Shown here: one piece after another, positions 33,741-43,989 of the stretch | Layout of the letters: every line of letters starts with the position of its first letter | Numbering within the stretch: position 1 is the first letter of the stretch | Assembly: GCA_928212115.1 (NCBI GenBank) | Contig: CAKMRJ010005634.1 | Location: forward strand, 120,027,186 to 120,091,185 | Direction of reading: 5' to 3' | DNA from: Lactuca virosa | Taxonomy: Eukaryota > Streptophyta > Magnoliopsida > Asterales > Asteraceae | Length of the DNA: 64,000 bases | Program-made: the position numbers and the translations under genes | Notes under the pieces: generated by a model | What the model was told of the DNA's origin: nothing | Databases searched by the model: none | Seen by the model: the letters and a program-made list of their open reading frames with translations, nothing else

Positions 33741-35854
33741 TGAGAGTATGTGTCCTTGTGGGAAAGGAAGGAAGGAAAGGATCACAAATGGGGTATGTGC
33801 TTAATGATGTGAAGAATTTTTGGATCTGTTCTGAGATTGAAACACAGCTAAGGCTGAATTCGTTGCTGCTTGCGTCTTCAATTGCTGACTTTCGGTTTGA
33901 ATTCTTTCGATGCTCCTGAGTTTTTCTTAAAATGATTCGTTTCAAAGAGAAATTTCTTTTTAATTTTGCGCATTTATTTTATTTCTTCCCCGTGCTCAAT
34001 TTATGGGGAGAAATCAAAATACAAAAAAATTAAAAAATCAAAAATAAAAAATTATGTGTCTTTCTTTGGTAGGTAATCATTTGGGAAATGATATGTGATT
34101 TAGTGATAAAGGGCAAGTTAAATTGCTTGACAACTTTGATCCCAAAAGTTTTTGTATTTTTACTTTTGTTTTTGTTAAATTTGTTCATATTTTCTTATAT
34201 GCACAAATTTAGGGGGAGAATTTAAAAAAAAAAGACAAAACAAAAAATTCATAAAATTTCAAAAATACAAAAATATGTTCATTTCTGTTTTTATTTCTTT
34301 TTCAGAAAAATCAAAAATCCAAAAATATCGTTTTTAAGCATATTTTACTTTTATATTTTCTTAGTGTGCTAAGTTTACTTTTATTTTTTATGTTTACCTC
34401 AAAAATTTTCATTTGTCTTGAAATGTGAATCCAGAAGAAGATGAGACTCAAGGAGACTGTATCGAAATATTCTGAGCAAGGAGAAGAAACCTGAAAGTGG
34501 AAAGGAATTGACGGTCATTACACTTCACACTACTTTCACAAGGAATTGACGGAAGATTCAAATGCGAGTGATAGACTCTTCTATATTGAGACATATACCA
34601 GTCTTAATAGGAGTCTTCGCATCAAATGTTAATGATCAAAGGTCATTTTCACCATGACCAATGTGAAACACCCAACCATTCTTCACCCATATCTAAAATT
34701 TTCTCCATCAAATCACTTCCACGTACCGGTACCCCTTGAGGTTCGAGTATAAAACAACTCGGCTGACGGTTGCCAAAAAGTCTGTGTTTATGATCTTAGA
34801 TGTAGTTGTCACCATGACTCTAAGTGAAACCTAAAATTCAAAACCATTTATTTCTGAATTGACGGTGAACATTATTTTTAATGTTCTAGATTTCACCCAT
34901 GAATTGACAGATAACGACTCATACTTGGTGTGACATTGTACAAAATGCCAGTCAGGCAGCTTCTTTCTAAGAACTGTCGTATCTAAGGAATTGAAAGTAT
35001 GAAACGATACAAATTTTCAGATTGGTCTTTTCTAGTTTGTTTACCTAAGAACAGTCACGTCACCAGGGCGATTCACCCATCAGGGAAACAGGTATCGCTG
35101 AACGTCTCGCCAAGGGCCAAGTTAACTCGTTAACTTGATAACTGTATTGAGATCTATGATCAAGCATATATAGGGGCTAACATCAAAACTAGCCACGATT
35201 AGTTCTCCGATACTCAACAAATCGCAGTATGTTCCTCCGAGTTGACATAGATACTGCGAGAAGTCTCTTTCTGAGCCAAGGATTCATCCTTGAACAACTG
35301 TGGTGAGAAGGGTCTTTATGATTCTTTTTGTGATCCACAGGGACTTTCTAGTCACGTTTACTTCTCAAGACGCATCGGTGATCATTCAAGAACATTCATT
35401 CGAAGGAACTGGAAGTGAAGATCATTTTTCAACATACTATTTTTCAAACCCCAGAAGCAAGGTGAAGCTGACTTGAAGATTATGTGACAGATTGCATTGA
35501 AGCCGCCTCAATCAACTTTTTGCTATATATGTACCTACTGAAGTGATCCAAAAGTTCGTTCTCTGTTCTCTCTAAAGATTCTCAAGCTGAAAGTGTTGAT
35601 TTTAAAGAATATCTACATGAAGCCTCCACACCCAACGTTCGTTCAAAGCCAAATTCTGAAGAAATGCCCATCCATTCAAGATGAAGTCATTCACATAGAA
35701 GATTCATTTGTTCATCTTGAAGCTTTGAAGAAATCGAAGATAAACGCTGAAGCCAAGCTCACAGAGTGAAGACTGAGAAGAAATGCAAGCCACAATCCTA
35801 GGGGGAGTTTGTTGGGTCAAAAAGAAAAGAAAGTTATAAACCAAGGGGGGAGAT
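33741..35854 (+). other. Noncoding interior of element B
   Basis: About 2.1 kb where pol should be. Features: AGGGGGAG-like purine motifs followed by A-rich stretches at about 34000, 34212 and 35800; GAATTGACGG or close variants at about 34507, 34542, 34855 and 34903; and a final purine tract at 35841. At 35801-35820 a purine tract plus GTTGGGTCAA imitates the LTR start about 45 bases before the real one. Large parts after 35260 are shared with element E. Confidence 0.75.
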
Positions 35855-36300
35855 TGTTGGGTCTAAAATATGGTTTATACTTTACTTTTCTAGGTAATTG
35901 TAGTTTTCGGTCTAGGACCGAAAACAACCTTGGGTTTATGGTTGGGTGGCGTTTACGGTTGTAAACACGTTTACGGTTGTAAACGTGTTTACGGTTGTAA
36001 ACGTGTTTACGGCTACTGTTCCCTATAAAGAGTGTCAGTAGATGTCAGAAAGGAAAAAAGAAGTTTACGATCAAGTGTGTGTAAATCAAGGTGTTCTAGA
36101 GAGAGAAACTAGAGATAAGTAGAGTGTGTGTGTGTGTGGATCTTATGTGTATGTAACATCATTCATATTATTGAATACACCATAGATTCATCAAGTTCTT
36201 CTTCTTCTTCTCCATTCTATCTTGCATCATCCGCTTGATTGGGATTCCGCACCATCAAGTGGATCTGATTGATACATCAAGCTAATTTTTGGGACTTACA
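35855..36300 (+). repeat. 3' LTR of element B
   Basis: Begins TGTTGGGTCTAAAATATGG and ends TTTGGGACTTACA, matching the 5' LTR apart from scattered substitutions, a shorter TTC run and differences in the GTTTACGG repeats. TATA box CCCTATAAAGAG at about 36022. Confidence 0.95.
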
Positions 36301-37431
36301 TGGGTTGGTTGTTCTGTTGGGCCGGTGACATGCAGTATCGGGCAGTGTGCCCTTTCTTGTTGTAGGTCGTGCATTGCATCTCCCTGCAGGCTCCGTGGTG
36401 GTGGAAGGGGCATTTTTTGCACTTTGGCAGATTAGCGGCATACTGCTTTGTGGGAACTGATGTGGCAGGAGTAGTAGCGGCATGAACCGCCACTATTTGT
36501 TGCTTTTTGGAGGATTTCTATGTTTGTTTCCCTTTTCTCTTATTTCCCGTGTTTTTCTTGTTATCATTCCCTTTCTTTGGTTCAGTGACGGAAGTCCTCA
36601 TGCCCTTTTGTACCCCATGGTCATATAGCTTTTGCACGAGTCGTTTGGCGCTGTCGAATGTTTTTGGGTTTGCAACGATCACATTCCCTTGAATTGGGGA
36701 GTTAGCCCCCAAATGAACTGTTCGACCTTCTTACTTTTAGAGGTGATCATTCCTAGACACAAGATCGCTAGATCGTTGAACCTGGCAATGTATGCTTCAA
36801 TGTCGGAGTCCTTTACAATGAGATTCCACAATTCTTGCTCAACTTTGTGTACCTCCCCTCTAGGATAATACTCATCAAGCATCATGGTCTTGAGGTCCTC
36901 CCAATACATCGAGTTCGCCACGGGTAGCGTTAGAGCCTTGATGTGGCCATTCCACCACGAGAGAGCTCTATCATCAAAGGTACATGTTGCAAATTTCACT
37001 TTGCTTTCTTCTGGACATCCGCAGATTTCGAAGACTGATTCCTTCTTCTCAAACCATCGAGTTAGGGCTATGACACCCCCGCTTCTGTTGAATGGTCTTG
37101 GCTTCCCGTTTGTGAAGTCTTTAAATGAGCATACTCGTTGAGTCCCTTGATTAACCTCGTGGTTGGAACTGCCCGTTCCATTCCCACTTCTGCCTCCATT
37201 GGCACCATTGTTGTTGATATGTGCCAGAGCTGCAGTAACTGCAGCTAAAACTGTCGCGTGCAATGTAGCCGAATCCATTTGTGGTGGAGGCGGCGGCGGC
37301 GGTGGTGCTGTCTCGTTGTTCTTTCGTCGGATGTACCTCCGGGGCGGCATTCTACTTCCACAAGTGGAATTTGGTAAGTTTTTAATAAGGGTTATGATGC
37401 AGATACTATTGTAATGAAACATCGTTGTCAT
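36301..37431 (-). pseudogene. gag: Gypsy gag, split by element B (element C)
   Basis: The capsid part (36679-37431) has TNGKPRPFNRSGGVIALTRW, FEKKESVFEICGCPEESKVK, DDRALSWWNGHIKALTL and MLDEYYPRGEVHKVEQELWN, a standard plant Gypsy gag. The next pieces (36296-36712) change frame and carry CKKCPFHHHGACREM and CTTYNKKGHTARYC; the second resembles a zinc knuckle whose second Cys is Tyr. The sequence ends at QQNNQP where element B was inserted; the other half of the sentence resumes at 30936 with NNVGASQACYGC. Confidence 0.9.
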
Positions 37432-37785
37432 GTATAGTGATTAGCGAAATTATTTTGTACATACAATTGAAGCCTTGTTTTACCAAATAAAAATGAATAT
37501 ATAAGACATAGCAGATAACAACATCTAAAAATTGAAACATATATTTGTTTCATTAACGATAAGATTTTAGTACATGGTGTGAGAAAATTGACCTTTGAAA
37601 AGGTCTATAATACATCATGATAATAATCCGACAGCATAACGAACCTGCGAATAGTGTAATCACTTAGACGTAGGGTCGATCCTACATACATAAAAGAAAA
37701 GAAAAGGGGTAGCACTAACGCATACCCAAACATCTAGTCTATCATCTGGTGAGTAGGATGGATCTTACTCACGTCGATTCGTCCC

Positions 37786-38375
37786 CTACGGTGCCTGGGA
37801 TGATGTAGAGGCGCCCTGCAACTCGGTCAAACGGTGCTCGGCTACCCGCACCCTCTCCTCCAGGGCAACATGCCTCTCCTGGTATTCCCTCACTTCCGCT
37901 CGCGTGGTAGTAAGGTCCTCGACGAGCCAATCCATAGGGTAGTAATCCCTCTGGGATCTCGAGTGCGAACGGCTATGACCTCCATGGCTGCCCTCATCTC
38001 CATGACTTGGTGGACTGTCGTCTGAGCCTGATCTCCGATGTCTGATATCCTCTGGACCATGACTGGAAGTGCTCGGTCCGCAGGCCCTCATGACGAAGGT
38101 CGTAAAATCCTCGCTCCATCCCGAAAGGTGGGCGCTGCCCCTGATGCCGGCTTCACCTCTCAATGTCATAGGCCCAGGGAGCGTAGGGCCATTGTAGCAC
38201 CATCGGTGTGCTGGTACCCTATCCATGTAGGGAGGCTCGATGACTTCGGACTCTGCGTCCGAATCATCATCCTCCTTCTCCTCGTCTATCTCCTCATCTA
38301 CTTCCTCCTCGACTTCCTCCTCTGATTCATCCTCCAGAATCTCCTCGGGATCCTCCTCAGGATCCTCTACTATCC
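37786..38375 (-). CDS. Acidic leader ORF upstream of gag (element C)
   Basis: An open frame on the minus strand whose first part, about 38230-38375, encodes a strongly acidic Glu/Asp run (EEVEEEVDEEIDEEKEDDD). The first clear Met is at 38226, giving 146 residues with SHGPEDIRHRRSGSDDSPPS, a His/Ser/Arg-rich patch, and a C-terminal helical segment (LEERVRVAEHRLTELQ) likely to be a short coiled coil. It precedes gag by about 350 bases. No known domain was recognised. Some plant Gypsy elements carry extra ORFs or a gag extension here; role unknown. Confidence 0.5.
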
Positions 38376-38884
38376 ACCCCGTGTTCCCCTAGTTGGGGGG
38401 GGGGGTAAGGATCTCCTGGGTGATGAAAGTCTGATGGCTTCTGCACGAGAATATATAAGAACAAGGAAATAGATAGAATACCAAAATACCCTACAATATT
38501 TTATGTATTTATGTTTTGTTCTTAGACCCTTTTGGTTCAAGGTTGGTAAGTTTTAGATTTGTCGTCCACCTCGACCACTCCTAAGCAAATGTTGGTCATA
38601 TCTCGAATAAATATAGTTGAACATGCTATATTTACCCTAGATTTGATTACATAACTGTCTAAGTTTAGTCGCGATGTCCAACTCCTCTAAATACTTTTTT
38701 TATTAGTTTCTTTGTTATGACATTGTCCTTATTATGAACACATGTATGTATACTTTTTATAAAATACTTATATTTTAAAAGTATACTTTTAGTCAGAGTG
38801 TTTTTAGTCCCATTGTATTTATAGTTGTATATATTGTATGGTTAGATATACTAGTTCACTATAAACAATGCTTTGATACCAATC
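38376..38884 (-). other. 5' leader and primer-binding site region of element C
   Basis: Noncoding, AT-rich. A G10 run occurs at about 38395-38404. At 38870-38881 the minus strand reads TGGTATCAAAGC, one base away from the initiator tRNA-Met complement, directly beside the LTR. Confidence 0.8.
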
Positions 38885-39120
38885 TGTCACACCCCCGAAC
38901 CAGGACGGCGGAAACGTATGGGGGAGGATGACGTCATTGTATAGTATCATAACAATTGAATATGAATGAAACATAGCAACCAAACGACATACATTGAGAT
39001 AAAAACTTACATTGTTTACAAACTGTATTTGTTCACGAATTACACAAAAGTGACAGGAATGTAATTTTTAAAATGCAGCAAAATATCCAACATCCATAGC
39101 TCAAGTACCTGCTTACTGTG
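38885..39120 (-). repeat. 5' LTR of element C, first piece
   Basis: Begins TGTCACACCCCCGAACC as in the left LTR and runs to GCTTACTGTG, where element D was inserted. The last five bases, CTGTG, are the left copy of its target duplication. Confidence 0.93.
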
Positions 39121-41058
39121 TGAAACATCCCAAAAATATAGTCCAAAAATTCCGTTTTAATTTGTTAAGGAAAAACCCATAACTCATAAAACAACATAAT
39201 AATATCACAAGTCATGTATCTCAAAACATCATGCCAAGTACTGTATCAAATCATGTGAGAAAAATATCAGAGTCTTAACATTCTAGGCTGAAGCTGTGGT
39301 GTGTGTCATGCGATCATCCCGAGCCCTTCCCCTTGCTAGTGGAAGTACCTGAAACCAAAACTGAAAACTGTAAGCACAAATCTTAGTGAGTTCCCCAAAC
39401 TACCACATACCATACTAATATCATGCAACTAGGAGATACGAGCCCCGCCCACTCTAATGGAGATTCGGGCCCCGCCCACACTCCGCTGTCTAGGAGATTT
39501 GGGCCCTGCCCACACTCTGCTGTCTAGGAGATTCGGGCCCAGCCCACACTCTGCTGTCTAGGAGATTCGGGCCTCGCCCACACTTCGCTGTCTAGGAGAT
39601 TCGGGCCCCGCCCACACTCCACTACTAACATGCATACAAGTATCACACAGACAATAAGTATACCTACCAAACAATCACATATCTATACTCAAATAATACT
39701 ATGAGAATAGGGCCCCGCCCACTCTAGGCTGCTACGAGATTCGGGCCCCGCCCACACTCAGCTACTAATATATCATATATACGGGCCGGCCTTGGTGCCT
39801 TCAACCTGTCCCTACTGAAAGGAAACTCACCTCGTAAGACTGACTGCTGAAAACTCGAGTGAGAAATCCCTGTCTGCTGCTCCGGCGACTTTCCGGCTAT
39901 CAATTCCATAACAACACGTAATCAAAATATGCTAATCCTCCATAGGGTAAAATGACCATTTTACCCCTGGTCAAAGTCAAAGTCAAGGTCAACTCCCAGT
40001 CAACCCAACTCGGCGAGTTCATGAAATGCTTAAACTCGTGGTCAACTAAGTCAACTTGTCGATTCCCTTAATAGACTCGTCGAGTTCTTTCTGTCATAAA
40101 TATCGGGACAGCCCCCTTCAACTCGTCGAGTCCTTCCCTGGACTCGCCGAGTTCCCCTTTCTGATTGAGCCATCTCAATGGATTAAGCTCCTACCATTCA
40201 GATCTATGTTCCAAACTTCATCTACATACTGGGAATAAACTCTTATGGGTAAAGTTTCCAACTTTACCCGTCCTTAGTCGTTCCTAATGGGTTTAACCCA
40301 AACCCTAACTTCTTTAAGACATAAATCTTGGTCCACAAGCCATAATACCCTAAACCAAGGCACAATATACTAGATATAGGCTCTTATCATCTGTGGGACA
40401 CGTAAAGTCCCGAGCTTTCCTCCCATGCATGGTCTTTTAGGGCTAAAAAGGCCATGTTCTTGCATGAGGCCTCCATGGTCATAAAGTTTGCACCTTTATA
40501 CCATGAAACCCTTCCTAAACCCCAGATCTGAGATGTAAATCACTTGGGACATCCCAATCCCAAGGACTAAGGTTCTTGAACCAAATCCTTCATAAATTGA
40601 AAACAAATGGATCTAAGAGAAAAAGGATCAAGTTAGGGACTTGATTACCAGAAAATGTAGTAAATGGGGTGTAGTTCCTGGATCTACTTCTTCCCCTTTG
40701 AGCCTTCTATCTTCTTCTTCTTCCATAAGCTTCAAAAGGCACAAATACACTCAAAATGGCAAGAAATAGCTCAAAATCGCTCAAGGTGGATTAGGGTTTC
40801 GAGATTAGGGTTTGGAGGTGAGAGAGGCTGGGGTGGAGGCCATATATGATGTTTAAATAGGGTGCAAATCCTAAAGATTAGGGTTTCCTCCTAATGGGCC
40901 TACTCGTCGAGTCAAGGCTTCGACTCGTCGAGTAGACCACTTAAATCCAGCGTCCAAGTTGGCATCTACTCGATGAGTTAGGGCTACCAACTCGACGAGT
41001 AGCTCTTACAAAATGAATACTTTAATAGATTAAATGCGTACCAGGAACAAGGCGTTCA
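39121..41058 (-). repeat. 3' LTR of element D
   Basis: 1938 bp, from TGAAACATCCC to GGCGTTCA; the 5' copy ends GGCGTTACA. Contains five or more tandem units around GAGATTCGGGCCCCGCCCAC (39440-39760) and about ten palindromes of the type ACTCGTCGAGT (40010-40150 and 40905-41003). The second cluster is upstream of a minus-strand CTATTTAAAC TATA-like box at about 40853-40862. Confidence 0.93.
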
Positions 41059-41627
41059 ATTCTTCCCCACTTGTTTTAGACTTCGCCCTCAAAGTCTGCT
41101 GCATCTGAAAACAACTATGGGTAGTGCTCCCTCATCTCCTCCTCGGGCTCCCATGTCCACTCTGAACCCTTATGGTGCTGCCACTGCACCTTCACTAACT
41201 CAACCCTCTTGTTCCTTAGCTCCTTCGTCTTGCTATCTAGAATCGCCACTGGTCTCTCAATGTAGTTCAGGTTGTCATCAACCTGAGTATCCTCAAGGGG
41301 GGTACCACTGCTGAATCATCCACCAAGCACTTCTGTAGCTGGGAAACATGGAAAGTGCGGTGGATCTGGCTAAGCTTGGCGGGAAGATCCATTTTGTACG
41401 CTACCTTGCCCACCCGGGCTATGACTCGAAAGGGGCCGATATACCTGGGACCTAGCTTTCCCCGTTTCCGGAATCGTATGACACCCTTCTAGGGTGACAC
41501 CTTCAGGAGAACCATGTTGCCCTCTCGAAACTCCAAGTTTGAATGCAGCTTGTCGGCGTAACTATTCTACTGACTCTGAGCGGTCTTGAGCCTGCTTCAA
41601 ACCTACTGGATCCGCTTGGTGGTCTTG
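41059..41627 (-). pseudogene. Integrase tail of element D
   Basis: Minus-strand coding remnants: SYADKLHSNLEFREGNMVLL, KRGKLGPRYIGPFRVIARVG, KVAYKMDLPAKLSQIHRTFH and VSQLQKCLVDDSAVVP, the C-terminal integrase region of Gypsy chromoviruses, with several stops. The purine tract near the LTR reads GTGGGGAAGAATT. Continues the integrase at 48442 that was split by element F. Confidence 0.85.
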
Positions 41628-41632
41628 AGTAC

Positions 41633-43635
41633 TGTAACGCCCGTAGATCCGGGCTAGTCAATTTAGAGACGATAAGCATCAAAAATGACTTTTTGATGGA
41701 AGATTATTTAGAAGGAGTAATCTTAACTAAGTTGTAGTATATGTTACAAGGATTCTGTACATATAAAGAACGCCGAAATCCGAGTTATAACGAAGAAGTT
41801 ATGACCTGTCGAAGTTTCGCGACAGAACCGGCACGACACTGTATGACGTAAAATACGAATTTAAGATAGAGCGATATCTAGCCTTAGTGATCTAAAAGGA
41901 AGTTGTAGAGTTCGTTAAACCGAGAGCATGCATAAAAAGAACGTCTAAATCTGACTTCGTATGAGGAAGTTATGATTTTTCTAAGTTTCAACTTAGCGGT
42001 ATGCAGCCCAAATCTCGAAATTGAGATCGAGTGATAACTGGCCGAAACAATCTAAATGAGAATCGAAGATCTCGTCGATAGTAGTCCAACGGTGAAAAGA
42101 CAGACGAAAACGGACGTCAGATGAAGAAGTTATGATTTTATTAACGGAGTTTTCCTGTCCCGGCCTACTAAAAATAATATAATAAAAATAAATTCAAAAT
42201 TAGCCGATGGAGTCTAAATGAAAGTTGTAGAGCAGAGTCTCACCTACGCGTGGATATAAAGAACGTCGAAAACGGAGCTTGTATGCGAAAGTTATGAATT
42301 TTTGAAGTTCGAGGCACGCATACCAAAGCTTATCCGAAGAGTACGCCCATCGTAACCGAAGTACGCCCATCGTACTGCTTGTAGAGGCATTACGCCCAGC
42401 GTAATCAGGATTACCGCCCAGCGTAAATCGGGTTTTCAGCCCCAATAAATAGAAGTCGTGGGCTGCCGAATTTAGTTGCTCATTTCTTTCTCTCTCACTC
42501 GTTTTACCTCGTTTTACGTGCAAGCTTTACCCCCGAAGCCCCGGTATCATTCCCTACACCCGAAGCAAGTCCCGAAGCCCCGAGGATCCCGAGAAGTAAA
42601 GTTTTTGAGCCGAGACTCTGCCCGTGTAAAGCCCGATTTTGGAGAAAATGTCCCGTTTTATCGGAAAAGATTATTTTAAGAGACGAGGTGTTGTCCGATC
42701 ATCGTGTTATCAAGTGAGTGTATATTCTTTTTCTTCTAACACATAGATATGAAGTATTCTTTATAAAATACGTGCTATGTGTTTATATATTATTTGTTTA
42801 TTTGAACTAGTTGTTGAATGGATGTTTTGTACATGTTTTAAGCTGTATATAAATGTATATATTTTATCTACTAATATGTTGGGTAGAACATGGGTAGACA
42901 GTTGGTGTGTGATGAAATAAAATGATGAGATGCCTCGATGTTGTTGTTGATCTAGTCATCTAGCGGAGTATGGATGACGACCACTGACTCTTTCTAGACA
43001 GTCCAGTGGAACGCTAGCAGGTTCATAACCTGTAGGTGTTGTGAACGATGTGTTCACCGGTGTACTCCGTCCCCCTCATGGTTGCCTTTAGGACATCTAT
43101 TGTTAAGGAAACCCCTTTGCAGTAATGTCCGTCCCGATGAAAATCCTAGATTAGGTCCCTTGTAATAGTTGTTGTCATAGGGATGTAAAGTGAGGATAAC
43201 GAGAATGGGTAATCGGGTTATTGTTGGTTGGTGAAATCAAATATAATTATTTATTGTGGGTTGAAAACCCTATATGCTCACCAGGCTCCCAAGCCTGACC
43301 CATTCAGTTTTTTTTTGTATTACAGGTAGTGGCACGAGAGCGTAAGTTGGATGACATTGTCAAGATATTTTTGGATTATAGACCAGTAGTTATATGTAAC
43401 TGTTGTAAGGTCTATTTTGTATTGTTTATGCTTTTGGTCTGTATCGGAACATGACATCCCGAGGTTTTGTTATATAATGAAAATACATTTCTTTATGAAA
43501 TGCTTTGATAAATTCTTATCATATTTTGTTTTGGGAACAAATTCCGCAACTCTTTTAATCAAAGGATTACTCTGATTTTATTTAAAAGCATAAATTAAAT
43601 CGGTGTTTTCTAGCCGTGATTTTGGGGATGTCACA
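41633..43635 (+). repeat. 5' LTR of element F
   Basis: TGTAACGCCCGTAGATCC to GGGGATGTCACA. Four palindromic TACGCCCAGCGTA-like motifs (42341-42426) sit just before the TATA position, which reads CCAATAAATAG here against CCTATAAATAG in the 3' LTR. GATGAAGAAGTTATGA-like phrases repeat across the first 700 bases. Confidence 0.95.
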
Positions 43636-43637
43636 GT

Positions 43638-43649
43638 TGGTATCAGAGC
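43638..43649 (+). other. Primer-binding site of element F
   Basis: TGGTATCAGAGC, two bases after the LTR end. Confidence 0.93.
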
Positions 43650-43989
43650 ATTAGTTTAAGCGAACTAGGAATTTGTAGGATTTCTAGACTTAAACTTATA
43701 ATGCTAAGTGAAGATGGTGAGATGAGTGTCTGTTATATTTAAGACACGAGCACTAGTTTATTTTAGGAAAGTTGCCTAAAATGCTTTTATGTGCTAAATG
43801 TTATATGTTTGCCATATATGATATCATTTGTTCGGATCTATGGTTTGTTGCCAACCGGATCTGGAGACCTTATGTGTTTAGGATTCTAAGCGTATGACGA
43901 CGGTATTAGAACTAGCATGTAAACGTTTCGGAGTGATAAGGATGATTTGATTTTATATCGTAATTGAGGATCTAAATTCACCTTATTCG

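Larger units (their letters stand above)
30942..36300 (+). mobile_element. Non-autonomous Copia-derived element B
   Basis: Complete LTR element in opposite orientation to its host C. LTRs 30942-31418 and 35855-36300, primer-binding site 31421-31432, purine tract CCAAGGGGGGAG before the 3' LTR, and a perfect 5-bp target duplication TGGGT (30937-30941 and 36301-36305). The interior has a gag-like frame ending in a protease active-site fragment, then about 2.1 kb without coding sequence; integrase, RT and RNase H are absent. It must therefore have been copied with enzymes from another element. Element E (50108-56952) is a second member of the same family. Confidence 0.93.

Noticed and set aside
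39440..39760. Regular GC-rich repeats in the D LTR as a CRISPR-like array
   Set aside because: Spacers are repeats themselves, the context is an LTR, and the organism is a plant.
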